Part shown: in pieces, positions 9,347-18,028 of the stretch
Layout: each line of letters starts with the position of its first letter
How positions within the stretch are numbered: position 1 is the stretch's first letter
NCBI RefSeq assembly: GCF_013386765.1
Contig: NZ_JACARE010000024.1
Coordinates: forward strand, 125,294-189,293
DNA from: Pseudomonas yamanorum
GTDB lineage: Bacteria > Pseudomonadota > Gammaproteobacteria > Pseudomonadales > Pseudomonadaceae
Direction of reading: 5' to 3'
DNA length: 64,000 nucleotides
Translations under genes and position numbers: made by a program
Notes under the pieces: model-generated
What the model was told of the DNA's origin: nothing
Database searches by the model: none
Seen by the model: the letters and a program-made list of their open reading frames with translations, nothing else

Positions 9347-10243
9347 GTGAGACCTGTCGACACCCTGCACCTGTTGGTGCTGGCCGCTATCTGGGGCGCG
9401 AGTTTTCTGTTCATGCGGATTATCGCGCCGGAAATCGGCATCCTTCCTACTGCGTTTTTCCGGGTGTCGATTGCCGCCACCGGGCTGTTGGTGATCCTCG
9501 CCTTGATGCGGGTGAGTTGGGATTTCCAAGGCAAGTTCAAGACGGTGCTGTTGCTGGGCGTGATCAACTCGGGCATTCCCGCCACTATGTATTCGGTGGC
9601 GGCCCAAGTGCTGCCGGCCGGTTACTCGGCGATCTTCAATGCCACGACGCCTCTGATGGGCGTGCTGATTGGCGGGCTGTTTTTCAGTGAGCGCCTGACT
9701 CCGTCAAAAATTGCCGGCGTGTGCCTGGGTTTGTTCGGTGTGGGCATCCTGACCCGCGCGGGGCCGGTGGCCTTCGATATGGAATTGCTGATGGGCGCGC
9801 TGGCGTGCCTGTTGGCGACCACCTGTTATGGCTTCGCGGGCTTTTTGGCGCGGCGCTGGCTCGATCAACGGGGCGGCCTGGACAGTCGCCTCGCGGCCTT
9901 GGGCAGCATGCTGGGGGCCACGCTGTTTCTGCTGCCGCTGTTTGCCTGGAGTGCCATCAGCCATCCACCGGTCAGTTGGGGTGGTTGGCCTGTGTGGCTG
10001 TCGCTGCTGGGATTGGGGCTGGTGTGTACGGCGTTTGCCTACATCCTGTACTTCCGCCTGCTGACGTCCATCGGCCCGGTGAAGTCGATGACCGTGACCT
10101 TCATGATTCCGCCGTTCGGGGTGTTGTGGGGCGCGTTGCTGCTGGATGAGCCGCTGTCCATGGCGCATCTGTATGGCGGGTTGTTGATTGCGGGGGCGTT
10201 GTGGCTGGTGCTTCGGCCAGGGAAATTGGCCAAATCCTTGTAG
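9347..10243 (+). CDS. DMT-family transporter (EamA domains)
   Basis: Inner-membrane transporter of the drug/metabolite family, 298 residues, with two EamA repeats giving about ten helices. The first helix (LHLLVLAAIWGASFLFMRI) carries the usual AxxWGxxF signature of these exporters. I chose the GTG at 9347 because TAGGAG lies 7 bases before it. An in-frame ATG at 9290 would add 19 non-membrane residues without a ribosome site. The substrate is unknown; relatives export amino acids or other metabolites. It is convergent with a second DMT gene across a REP hairpin. Confidence 0.9.
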   Translation: MRPVDTLHLLVLAAIWGASFLFMRIIAPEIGILPTAFFRVSIAATGLLVILALMRVSWDFQGKFKTVLLLGVINSGIPATMYSVAAQVLPAGYSAIFNATTPLMGVLIGGLFFSERLTPSKIAGVCLGLFGVGILTRAGPVAFDMELLMGALACLLATTCYGFAGFLARRWLDQRGGLDSRLAALGSMLGATLFLLPLFAWSAISHPPVSWGGWPVWLSLLGLGLVCTAFAYILYFRLLTSIGPVKSMTVTFMIPPFGVLWGALLLDEPLSMAHLYGGLLIAGALWLVLRPGKLAKSL

Positions 10244-10337
10244 GAGCGAGCTTGCTAGCGAAAAACGAAAGATCAACGCGGGGGGTCAGGCTTCCCGCGT
10301 TATCGTTGACGTCCTTCGCGAGCAAGCTCGCTCCTAC
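10240..10337. repeat. REP pair / REPIN-like inverted repeat
   Basis: GTAGGAGCGAGCTTGCT at the left is mirrored by AGCAAGCTCGCTCCTAC at the right, with a second inner inverted segment (ACGCGGG...CCCGCGT). It lies between the stop codons of two convergent DMT genes and overlaps the first stop. It has the same family core as the element at 60208-60307. A transcript in either direction would fold into a long hairpin. Confidence 0.85.
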
Positions 10338-10349
10338 AGGGGGGGTTGA

Positions 10350-11210
10350 TCAGCTCTTACGGAACACAAAAGCCAATCCGACAATGATCAAGCCCATCCC
10401 CAGCAAGCTCAGCATTGCCAGGCGGTTGCCGAAGATCAGGTAGTCCATCACCGCCGTCACTGCCGGCACCAGGTAGAACAGACTGGTGACATTCACCAGA
10501 TTGCCCCGGGCGATCAGCCGGTACAGCAACAGTGTCGCCAGCAGTGACACCACCAGCCCCATCCACAGCACCGGCACGAAAAAGCCGATGCTGTGTTCGA
10601 AGTGAAACGGCTGGAACGGCACAAACACCGAGCACAGGACCAGGCCGGCCAGGTACTGCACCGGCAGCGTACCCAACGGGTTATCGGTGATGCGTTTCTG
10701 CATGATCGAGCCGAAGGTCATGCTGGCCAGGGCCAGCAAGCCGAAGAGCATCCCCGCCAGGGACATACCGGACATGCCGATGCCCTGATACACCACCATG
10801 ATCAACCCCACCAACCCCAGCGCCAGGCCGAACATCCGGCTCCAGGAACGCCGGCGCTCCATCAACACCACGGTAAGGATGGGTTGCACGCCCATGATGG
10901 TCGCCATCATGCCCGGCGTCACTTTGAGGTCCAGGGCCAGCAGATAGAAAATCTGGTAAGCCCCCAACAGCACCAGGCCGGTGGCCGCCGCGTAGAGCAT
11001 CGGCTTGCCGGGGCGTGGCAATTTCAGTTTGAGGACCGGCACCAGAATCACCAGCCCCGCCAGGGCGATGGCAAAACGGATCAGCAGAAACGCAAAGGGT
11101 GAGGCGTGGGCCAGGCCCCATTTGGAGAAAATTGCCCCGCTGCTCCACAGCAAGACAAACAGGCTCGTCGAGGCCGCCGCGGCCACGGATTGTTTCGAAA
11201 GAACAGACAT
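10350..11210 (-). CDS. DMT-family transporter (EamA domains)
   Basis: 286-residue inner-membrane transporter with ten predicted helices in two EamA halves. The N-terminal helix contains FVLLWSSGAIFSKWGL, typical of these exporters, and the second half ends in AMLSLLGMGLIIVGLAFVF. The ATG at 11210 follows AGGTGG by 5 bases and is preferred over an in-frame GTG three codons earlier. It is not a recent duplicate of the 9347 gene, as the two sequences differ widely. Substrate unknown. Confidence 0.9.
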   Translation of the reverse strand: MSVLSKQSVAAAASTSLFVLLWSSGAIFSKWGLAHASPFAFLLIRFAIALAGLVILVPVLKLKLPRPGKPMLYAAATGLVLLGAYQIFYLLALDLKVTPGMMATIMGVQPILTVVLMERRRSWSRMFGLALGLVGLIMVVYQGIGMSGMSLAGMLFGLLALASMTFGSIMQKRITDNPLGTLPVQYLAGLVLCSVFVPFQPFHFEHSIGFFVPVLWMGLVVSLLATLLLYRLIARGNLVNVTSLFYLVPAVTAVMDYLIFGNRLAMLSLLGMGLIIVGLAFVFRKS

Positions 11211-11657
11211 GGATACCACCTGTGATCAGGCAAAAAGCCAACTCAGCAACAGCTGAAATTCAGTAGGTTTTTTTCAGGCGGGCACAGGGGAACAGCAATC
11301 AGCTGATCAGCCCGAAATGCCAACACCCGGCGGTGATACGACTGCGTACACCGGCGTGCTACTGACAGGTGGGGGGTAGTGACTGATCTGCGCAGGCTGC
11401 TGGTTCCCGCACGGCACGACCGCAGCGTTGACCGCTGAATCGACTACCGCTATGCGCAGGGAAGCTGGCATGTGCTGATCTTTTTTGAGGGGATGAATAC
11501 GGTGTCTGAAAACACCAGTGGCCGACTATAACCAGCAGGGGACATGCTTTGCAATGAGTTTGCCAAAAGGCCAGTAAGGACAGCTTGAGTCAACGCCACT
11601 AGCCTTGGGAAAAACCAATCCGCTCCGGATCCGGGGGCTTTCAACTCATGATGACCA
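11211..11657. other. Intergenic region before accessory pair
   Basis: About 450 bases between a leftward transporter gene and the rightward GNAT-like gene. A short inverted repeat GGTGT/ACACC with a six-base gap is at 11501-11516. No open frame here has convincing coding character. It marks the left border of a lower-GC patch. Confidence 0.45.
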
Positions 11658-12200
11658 ATGCCAAAAAAACGCGACTCTCTGCGATATCAGCTATACCGCT
11701 CCACGGCTCTGCACCTTGCGAAAGCCTCTACCTGGCAGTGGTACGAGGCCCTCAAACAGGATGAAAGCAACGACGTCGATTTGACCAAGGTGCGATTTGA
11801 GCCGATTAACACCGAGGCATTGACTGCCTATCAAGATTGGGATGAAGCCCCGCACTTTTACTGGGAGGAGATTGCAGCGTGGAAAGCACATGAGCCACTG
11901 GCCTTTGACCTGTCCATTTGGTTCGACGTCGAATTATGTGGATTGTGCTTTGCCAACCCAAATCAAAGTCGGCTGCGGATAAGAATAATCCGACTAGAAG
12001 GAAAACCCGGAAAAACACATCCCCTGAAAAGCCGTATCGCCGCGCTGACGATGATCGCTGTTGATCATTACGCACAGATCATTGGCAGTCAGTGGATAGA
12101 GATTCAAGAGCCCGCGCCTGGTGCAATTCCCCTCTATAAGAATCTGGGCTTTGATTTCGACTCCCAGGGGAGGCTTGTGATAGCAGTAGAGAAGGCATAG
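11658..12200 (+). CDS. GNAT-like N-acetyltransferase, accessory
   Basis: 180 residues. The C-terminal part reads like the end of a GNAT acetyltransferase fold: RIAALTMIAVDHYAQIIG (helix), WIEIQEPAPGAIPLYKNLGF (strand, then the P-x-x-LYxxLGF signature), then DSQGRLV. The acetyl-CoA loop (Q/RxxGxG/A) is not recognisable; LEGKPGKTHPLKSR takes its place, so activity is uncertain. Base composition is lower in GC and codon use is less biased than in neighbours, which suggests horizontal acquisition. No strong ribosome site precedes the ATG. It is followed after 43 bases by a 57-residue gene and then a strong terminator, so the two probably form one transcript. Confidence 0.6.
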   Translation: MPKKRDSLRYQLYRSTALHLAKASTWQWYEALKQDESNDVDLTKVRFEPINTEALTAYQDWDEAPHFYWEEIAAWKAHEPLAFDLSIWFDVELCGLCFANPNQSRLRIRIIRLEGKPGKTHPLKSRIAALTMIAVDHYAQIIGSQWIEIQEPAPGAIPLYKNLGFDFDSQGRLVIAVEKA

Positions 12201-12243
12201 CATCGCAAACATGCTCAATTAATGATCAATAGTGGAGGCTGAT

Positions 12244-12417
12244 ATGGGAGCAGTTCCTAAAAACTCCGTCACCCAGAAAGCGTCATCGAAGGTAATAAAA
12301 GAGTTCAGGGCCTCAGCACTTACAGCTAATCAACGCCGTTTTCTCAGTGCTGCAATGACCATCAGCGTTGAAGAGCCCAGCCTTTTGGCTGGCAGCCCAG
12401 AGAAATCAAAAGCATAA
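12244..12417 (+). CDS. Small hypothetical protein (57 aa) paired with GNAT-like gene
   Basis: 57 residues beginning MGAVPKNSVTQKASSKV. The ribosome site GGAGG is 5 bases before the ATG at 12244, much better than that of the preceding gene. The sequence is basic in its first half, with a predicted helix around KVIKEFRASALTANQRRFLS, and a Ser/Pro-rich acidic tail. I do not recognise a family and see no ribbon-helix-helix pattern. Its position between a GNAT-like gene and a terminator suggests a functional pair. A regulatory, antitoxin-like or partner role is speculation. Confidence 0.6.
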   Translation: MGAVPKNSVTQKASSKVIKEFRASALTANQRRFLSAAMTISVEEPSLLAGSPEKSKA

Positions 12418-12447
12418 AAAAACCGCTCATCCGAGCGGTTTTTTTAT
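12416..12447. terminator. Strong bidirectional rho-independent terminator
   Basis: Stem AAACCGCTC / GAGCGGTTT with loop ATCC, flanked by A-run and T-run. It ends the GNAT-like/57-aa transcript on the plus strand. Because it is symmetric, it can also end lpxO transcription from the minus strand. Confidence 0.92.
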
Positions 12448-12460
12448 GCCTGCAAAAGCC

Positions 12461-13399
12461 CTAACCAAACAACCAATACCCCAACGCCGTCAGCACCACC
12501 ACCGCCAGCACCGGCCGCAGGATGCGATACGCCTTCGGATGCTTGCGTTTCCACTGTTTGACCACACCGCTGAAGCTGTCGCTGAAGCGCTTGCTCCAGG
12601 CATACGCCTGGTTGATTCCGCCAACGCGTTCGTCGTCCAGGTTCTGTGGCGCGGTAGCACGGCCCAGTTGGGCGCTGACCCAACGGTTGATGCGGGTCAT
12701 CAGGCGGCTGCTCAGCGGGCGTTCGATGTCGCAGAACAGAATCACCCGGGTGTGCTCGGTTTCGTTCTTCACCCAATGCACGTAGGTTTCGTCGAACATC
12801 ACGTCTTCACCGTCGCGCCAGGCATACACCTGGCCGTCGACGAAGATGCGGCAGTCGTCGGAGTTGGGCGTAGACAGCCCCAGGTGGTAACGCAGGGAAC
12901 CGGCAAACGGGTCGCGGTGCGGGTTGAGGTGGCTGCCACCGGGCAACAGGGCAAACATCGCGCCCTTGACGTTGGGAATGCTGCTGACCAGGGCCACGGT
13001 TTTCGGGCACAGCAGCTCAGCCGATGGCAACGGTTTGTCGTACCACTTGAGGTAGAAACGCTTCCAGCCCTTCTTGAAGAAAGAACCGAAACCGGCGTCA
13101 TTATTCTTCTCGGCGGCGCGGATGTAGCCCTCGTCGAACAGATGCATGGCCTCTTCGCGAATCACTTCCCAGTTGTCCTTGAGCACATCCAGCTCCGGGA
13201 ACTTGCTGCGGTCCAGGTACGGCTTGGACGGCACGGCAGAGAAGATATACATCAAGGCGTTATACGGGGCGAACAGCGCCGAATGGTTGACGAACTGACG
13301 CAACATCGGCAAACGGGCCTTGCCACGCAAATGCACATACAGCGTGCTGCCGATAAACAGCAGCAACACCGACAGTTTGGCGGCCAAAGAAAAGGTCAT
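12461..13399 (-). CDS. lpxO: Lipid A hydroxylase LpxO (aspartyl/asparaginyl beta-hydroxylase family)
   Basis: 312-residue Fe(II)/2-oxoglutarate dioxygenase of the LpxO type, which 2-hydroxylates the secondary laurate of lipid A at the inner membrane. There is an N-terminal membrane helix (AKLSVLLLFIGSTLYVHL) and a C-terminal one (VLAVVVLTALGYWLFG). The iron-binding triad is visible as HRD in HLNPHRDPF, with a distal histidine in VHWVKNE. The RxS-like 2-oxoglutarate region is less certain. Pseudomonads often carry two lpxO copies; this could be either. A soluble-substrate hydroxylase of the same family is less likely given the membrane anchors. Confidence 0.88.
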   Translation of the reverse strand: MTFSLAAKLSVLLLFIGSTLYVHLRGKARLPMLRQFVNHSALFAPYNALMYIFSAVPSKPYLDRSKFPELDVLKDNWEVIREEAMHLFDEGYIRAAEKNNDAGFGSFFKKGWKRFYLKWYDKPLPSAELLCPKTVALVSSIPNVKGAMFALLPGGSHLNPHRDPFAGSLRYHLGLSTPNSDDCRIFVDGQVYAWRDGEDVMFDETYVHWVKNETEHTRVILFCDIERPLSSRLMTRINRWVSAQLGRATAPQNLDDERVGGINQAYAWSKRFSDSFSGVVKQWKRKHPKAYRILRPVLAVVVLTALGYWLFG

Positions 13400-13585
13400 G
13401 CAGCAACTCCTGGAAATAGGCGTCTGGCCATTAGCCTCCCTTTATCGGGAAACCAGACGTAGCAGCCGGCCATGATAAACACTCCGGGCCTCGGGAAAAA
13501 CCCGCGCACTCCAACAATAAGCATCCTGCGGTGCGCGATGATGGGCCAATTATGCATAAGGCCCGTGCCATCGCGCTGATTTGAA

Positions 13586-14560
13586 TCAAGCCTGGTTTTC
13601 CTGATCGGTAAACAAATCGGCGAACAGCATGCTCGACAGGTAGCGTTCACCGGAGTCCGGCAGCACCACGACGATGGTCTTGCCCTGCATTTCCGGCTTC
13701 TCTGCCAGGCGCACCGCCACGGCCATCGCCGCGCCACAAGAGATACCGCACAGAATCCCCTCCTCCTGCATCAGGCGCAAGGCCATGGCCTTGGACTCTT
13801 CGTCGCTGACCAGTTCGACCCGGTCGACCATCGACAGGTCGAGGTTTTTCGGCACAAAACCGGCGCCGATGCCCTGGATCTTGTGGGGGCTGGGCTTGAT
13901 CTCTTCACCGGCCAGCGCCTGGGTAATCACCGGCGAGCTGATGGGCTCCACCGCCACCGACAGAATCGGCTTGCCCTGGATGTTCTTGATGTAGCGCGAC
14001 ACCCCGGTGATGGTGCCGCCGGTGCCCACGCCCGCCACCAGCACGTCCACGGCACCATCGGTGTCATTCCAGATTTCCGGACCGGTGGTTTTCTCGTGGA
14101 TCGCCGGGTTGGCCGGGTTTTCGAATTGGGCCGGCATGAAGTACTTGGCCGGGTCGCTGGCGAGGATTTCGCCGGCTTTTTCAATGGCGCCCTTCATGCC
14201 CTTGGCCGGCTCGGTCAACACCAGTTCGGCGCCGAGGGCCTTGAGCACCTTGCGGCGCTCGATGCTCATGGATGCGGGCATGGTCAGCAACAGTTTGTAA
14301 CCACGGGCGGCGGCGACAAACGCCAGGCCGATCCCGGTATTGCCGGACGTTGGCTCGACAATGGTCATGCCCGGCTTGAGTTTGCCGCTGCCTTCAGCGT
14401 CCCAGATCATGTTCGCGCCAATCCGGCACTTCACCGAATACCCCGGGTTACGCCCCTCAATCTTGGCCAGGATGGTCACGCCACGGGGGGCGATGCGGTT
14501 GATCTGAACCAGGGGCGTGTTACCGATGGAGTGCGCGTTGTCTGCAAAAATGCGGCTCAT
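13586..14560 (-). CDS. cysK: Cysteine synthase A (O-acetylserine sulfhydrylase)
   Basis: PLP enzyme converting O-acetylserine plus sulfide to cysteine. It has 324 residues, the usual length. Lys44 in YSVKCRIG is the Schiff-base lysine. PTSGNTG (70-76) binds the substrate carboxylate, GVGTGGTITG (177-186) is the PLP phosphate loop, and CGISCGAA near 270 carries the serine by the pyridine nitrogen. Pattern and length fit CysK better than CysM. It lies between lpxO on the same strand (gap about 190 bases) and a divergent DUF748 gene, with no cys operon partner here. Confidence 0.95.
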   Translation of the reverse strand: MSRIFADNAHSIGNTPLVQINRIAPRGVTILAKIEGRNPGYSVKCRIGANMIWDAEGSGKLKPGMTIVEPTSGNTGIGLAFVAAARGYKLLLTMPASMSIERRKVLKALGAELVLTEPAKGMKGAIEKAGEILASDPAKYFMPAQFENPANPAIHEKTTGPEIWNDTDGAVDVLVAGVGTGGTITGVSRYIKNIQGKPILSVAVEPISSPVITQALAGEEIKPSPHKIQGIGAGFVPKNLDLSMVDRVELVSDEESKAMALRLMQEEGILCGISCGAAMAVAVRLAEKPEMQGKTIVVVLPDSGERYLSSMLFADLFTDQENQA

Positions 14561-14683
14561 GACGGGTCCTTAAGGCAATTTCAGGAAGGCCCCAAGGGTA
14601 TGCCTCGTGTTGCAACGCGTCCAGTCAAGCGAACGTCCGGCGGCGCCCGCAGTCAATCGCCTACACGGATGGAGAAAATTCCC

Positions 14684-15760
14684 ATGAAACGTCGCTACAG
14701 TTGGCCGCTCTGGACCCTCGTCGGGGTCGTGGTACTGCTGGTCGTCCTGGATATCGCCCTGCCCTATCTGGTGCGCAATTACCTGAATGACAAACTCGCC
14801 GACATGGGCGATTACCGTGGCCAGGTCACCGACGTTGACCTCGCGTTATGGCGCGGGGCCTATCGAATCAACGGTTTGCAGATCGTCAAGGTCGACGGCA
14901 AGGTGCCGGTACCGTTCGTCAAGGCGCCGGTGATAGACCTGTCGGTCAGTTGGCACTCGCTGTGGTACGACCACGCAGTAGTGGCCGAGGCACAGTTCAT
15001 CAAGCCGGAGCTGAACTTCGTCGATGGTGGCACCAACAAACAGGCGTCCCAGACCGGTCAGGGCACCGACTGGCGGGCGCAACTGGGCAAACTGTTGCCA
15101 ATCACCCTCAACGAGGTGCGCATCGACGACGGGAAGATCGCCTTTCATAACTTCAGCTCGAAACCGCCGGTCAATCTGTACGCCACCCAGGTCAACGCCA
15201 GCTTCTACAACCTGACCAATGTGGTGGATGTAAAAGGCCAGCGCGACGCGCGCTTCGACGGCAAGGCGCTGTTCCTGGGCCAGGCACCGTTGGAAGCCAC
15301 CGCCACGTTCGACCCCTTGAGCAATTTCGAAAACTTCGAATTCCGTTTCCGGGCCAAGGATATCGAGCTCAAACGCATGAATGACTTCGCCTCGGCCTAC
15401 GGCAAGTTCGACTTCAATGCCGGCACCGGCGACCTCGTGGTGGAGGCCCAGGCCGAAAAAGCCCAGTTGACGGGCTACATCAAGCCCTTGCTGCGCAACG
15501 TCGAGGTGTTCAACTGGCAACAGGACGTGGAGAACAAGGACAAGGGCATCTTCCGTTCGATCTGGGAGGCGGTGGTGGGCGCCAGCGAGACCGTGCTGAA
15601 AAACCAGAACAAAAACCAGTTTGCCACCCGCGTGGAGCTGAGCGGCAACGTACACCAGCAAGATATCAGCGCGTTCCAGGCGTTTTTGCAGATTTTGCGC
15701 AATGGTTTTGTCCAGGCCTTCAACGCCCGTTATGAACAGCCCAAGCCCTCGACAGATTGA
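14684..15760 (+). CDS. DUF748 / AsmA-like membrane-anchored protein
   Basis: 358 residues. One N-terminal membrane helix (LWTLVGVVVLLVVLDIALPYLV) is followed by a periplasmic beta-rich region of the DUF748/AsmA-like type, with repeated short strands such as YRINGLQIVKVDG and VNLYATQVNASFYNL. AsmA-like proteins are implicated in lipid transport across the periplasm, but this small member has no assigned role. GGAG lies 9 bases before the ATG at 14684. An in-frame ATG at 14669 has no ribosome site. It is divergent from cysK. Confidence 0.85.
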   Translation: MKRRYSWPLWTLVGVVVLLVVLDIALPYLVRNYLNDKLADMGDYRGQVTDVDLALWRGAYRINGLQIVKVDGKVPVPFVKAPVIDLSVSWHSLWYDHAVVAEAQFIKPELNFVDGGTNKQASQTGQGTDWRAQLGKLLPITLNEVRIDDGKIAFHNFSSKPPVNLYATQVNASFYNLTNVVDVKGQRDARFDGKALFLGQAPLEATATFDPLSNFENFEFRFRAKDIELKRMNDFASAYGKFDFNAGTGDLVVEAQAEKAQLTGYIKPLLRNVEVFNWQQDVENKDKGIFRSIWEAVVGASETVLKNQNKNQFATRVELSGNVHQQDISAFQAFLQILRNGFVQAFNARYEQPKPSTD

Positions 15761-15902
15761 TATTCAACGTGACTGCCCATTCAGAGACTGAATAGCCCGT
15801 CTGCGTTCACAGTCGCCGGGGCTGCGCGGTATAGTCGGGCAAAGCTGATTACTCGCCCGCTTCGGTGCTGCACCGTTCGGCGTCACGTTCGAGGATTGAT
15901 AG

Positions 15903-16748
15903 ATGAAGTTCGAAGGCACCCAGGCCTACGTTGCCACCGATGACCTGAAACTGGCCGTCAACGCCGCCATCACACTGGAGCGGCCACTGCTGGTCAAGGG
16001 TGAACCGGGCACCGGCAAGACCATGCTCGCCGAACAACTGGCCGAGTCCTTTGGTGCCAAGCTGATCACCTGGCACATCAAGTCCACCACCAAGGCCCAC
16101 CAGGGCCTCTACGAGTACGACGCGGTGAGCCGCCTGCGGGACTCGCAACTGGGCGTGGACAAGGTGCATGACGTTCGCAACTACCTGAAAAAGGGCAAGC
16201 TCTGGGAGGCTTTCGAGTCCGAGGAGCGGGTGATTCTGCTGATCGACGAAATCGACAAGGCCGACATCGAATTTCCCAATGACCTGCTGCAGGAACTCGA
16301 CAAGATGGAGTTCTACGTCTACGAAATCGACGAGACCATCAAGGCCAAGAAACGCCCGATCATCATCATTACCTCCAACAACGAAAAAGAGCTGCCGGAT
16401 GCGTTCCTGCGCCGCTGCTTCTTCCACTACATCGCCTTCCCGGACCGCACCACCCTGCAAAAGATCGTCGACGTGCACTACCCGGACATCAAGAAAGACC
16501 TGGTCAGCGAAGCCCTCGACGTGTTCTTCGACGTGCGCAAGGTACCGGGCCTGAAGAAAAAACCGTCCACCTCCGAACTGGTGGACTGGCTCAAACTGCT
16601 GATGGCCGACAACATCGGCGAAGCGGTGCTGCGCGAGCGTGACCCCACCAAGGCCATCCCGCCCCTGGCCGGTGCCCTGGTGAAAAACGAGCAAGACGTG
16701 CAGTTGCTGGAACGCCTGGCGTTCATGAGCCGTCGCGGTAACCGATAA
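15903..16748 (+). CDS. MoxR-family AAA+ ATPase
   Basis: 281-residue AAA+ ATPase of the MoxR type, whose members act as chaperones that insert cofactors or remodel partners, usually with a VWA protein. Walker A is GEPGTGKT at 33-40. Walker B is LLIDEIDKAD (112-121). Sensor 1 is IIITSNNEKELPDAFLRRC, with the arginine pair after it. It is followed 11 bases later by a CoxE-type VWA gene, so the two form an operon and probably a complex. The client protein is unknown. Confidence 0.92.
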   Translation: MKFEGTQAYVATDDLKLAVNAAITLERPLLVKGEPGTGKTMLAEQLAESFGAKLITWHIKSTTKAHQGLYEYDAVSRLRDSQLGVDKVHDVRNYLKKGKLWEAFESEERVILLIDEIDKADIEFPNDLLQELDKMEFYVYEIDETIKAKKRPIIIITSNNEKELPDAFLRRCFFHYIAFPDRTTLQKIVDVHYPDIKKDLVSEALDVFFDVRKVPGLKKKPSTSELVDWLKLLMADNIGEAVLRERDPTKAIPPLAGALVKNEQDVQLLERLAFMSRRGNR

Positions 16749-16759
16749 GGGCGATTGCC

Positions 16760-17938
16760 ATGCTGCTCAATCTGTTCAATGAAATGCGTGCAGCCAAGGT
16801 GCCGGTCTCGGTGCGCGAGCTGCTGGACCTGATCAACGCGCTGAAACAGCGCGTGACCTTCGCCGACATGGACGAGTTCTACTACTTGGCCCGGGCGATC
16901 CTGGTGAAGGACGAACGGCATTTCGACAAGTTCGACCGGGCCTTTGGCGCCTATTTCAATGGCCTGGAAAAACTTGACGATCACCTGCAGGCGCTGATCC
17001 CCGAAGACTGGCTGCGCAAGGAGTTCGAGCGTTCGCTGACCGACGAAGAGCGCGCGCAGATCCAGTCCCTTGGCGGCCTCGACAAGCTGATCGAAGAATT
17101 CAAGAAACGCCTGGAAGAACAGAAAGAACGCCACGCCGGCGGCAACAAGTGGATCGGCACCGGCGGCACCAGCCCGTTCGGTTCCGGCGGTTTCAACCCC
17201 GAAGGCATTCGCGTGGGTGACGCCGGCAAGCGCCAGGGCAAGGCGGTCAAGGTCTGGGACCAGCGCGAGTACAAGAACCTCGATGACTCGGTGGAACTGG
17301 GCACGCGCAACATCAAGATCGCCCTGCGCCGCCTGCGCAAGTTCGCGCGCCAGGGTGCGGCCGAAGAGCTGGACATCGACGGCACCATCGACCACACGGC
17401 CCGGGATGCCGGGTTGCTGAATATCCAGATGCGCCCGGAGCGGCGCAACACCATCAAGCTGCTGTTGTTGTTCGACATCGGCGGTTCGATGGATGCCCAC
17501 GTGAAGACCTGCGAAGAGCTGTTCTCCGCGTGCAAGACCGAGTTCAAGCACCTGGAGTACTTCTACTTCCACAACTTCATTTATGAATCGGTGTGGAAGA
17601 ACAACATGCGCCGCACCTCCGAGCGCACATCGACCCAGGACTTGCTGCACAAGTACGGCGCCGACTACAAAGTGATCTTTATCGGCGATGCGGCCATGGC
17701 ACCGTATGAAATCACCCAGGCCGGCGGCAGCGTCGAGCACTGGAATGAAGAGCCCGGGTACGTGTGGATGCAGCGGTTCATGGAGAAGTACAAGAAGCTG
17801 ATCTGGATTAATCCGTATCCGAAAGATACCTGGGGCTATACGGCCTCTACCGGAATTGTTCGGGATTTGATCGAGGACCAGATGTTTCCGTTGACGTTGC
17901 GGGGGCTTGAGGAAGGGATGCGCTTTCTTTCCAAATAG
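16760..17938 (+). CDS. VWA-domain protein, CoxE-like, partner of MoxR ATPase
   Basis: 392 residues. The N-terminal half is helical with a Gly-rich linker (GGTSPFGSGGFNPEG). The C-terminal von Willebrand A domain begins at about 233 with the strand TIKLLLLFDIGGSMD. The metal-adhesion motif there is DIGGS rather than the usual DxSxS, so one serine is replaced by glycine. No membrane helix or signal peptide is seen, so it is cytoplasmic. The tight spacing after moxR shows co-expression. MoxR/CoxE pairs mature metalloenzymes in some bacteria, but no such enzyme is adjacent here. Confidence 0.9.
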   Translation: MLLNLFNEMRAAKVPVSVRELLDLINALKQRVTFADMDEFYYLARAILVKDERHFDKFDRAFGAYFNGLEKLDDHLQALIPEDWLRKEFERSLTDEERAQIQSLGGLDKLIEEFKKRLEEQKERHAGGNKWIGTGGTSPFGSGGFNPEGIRVGDAGKRQGKAVKVWDQREYKNLDDSVELGTRNIKIALRRLRKFARQGAAEELDIDGTIDHTARDAGLLNIQMRPERRNTIKLLLLFDIGGSMDAHVKTCEELFSACKTEFKHLEYFYFHNFIYESVWKNNMRRTSERTSTQDLLHKYGADYKVIFIGDAAMAPYEITQAGGSVEHWNEEPGYVWMQRFMEKYKKLIWINPYPKDTWGYTASTGIVRDLIEDQMFPLTLRGLEEGMRFLSK

Positions 17939-17957
17939 GCGGAGCACTCACCGACGT

Positions 17958-18024
17958 CATCGCAGGCAAGCCAGCTCCCACAGGGAAATGCATTCCAAAC
18001 TGTGGGAGCTGGCTTGCCTGCGAT
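17958..18024. repeat. REP inverted repeat
   Basis: CATCGCAGGCAAGCCAGCTC...CTGTGGGAGCTGG with mirrored arms forms a hairpin in the convergent gap between the VWA gene and pxpC. Same core as the elements at 22849 and 53532. Confidence 0.85.
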
Positions 18025-18028
18025 GCTT

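Noticed and set aside
9347..11210. The two DMT genes as a recent tandem duplication
   Set aside because: They are convergent and their protein sequences differ widely, so they are separate family members.
11501..11516. GGTGT/ACACC dyad as an operator for the GNAT-like pair
   Set aside because: The arms are only five bases and it lies about 140 bases from the start codon. Too weak to call.
12368..13462. 364-residue plus-strand frame over lpxO
   Set aside because: Antisense shadow of a clear LpxO-family gene; no motif of its own.
13883..14683. N-terminal extension of the DUF748 gene giving 625 residues
   Set aside because: The extra residues are antisense to cysK. The signal-anchor start at 14684 has a ribosome site.
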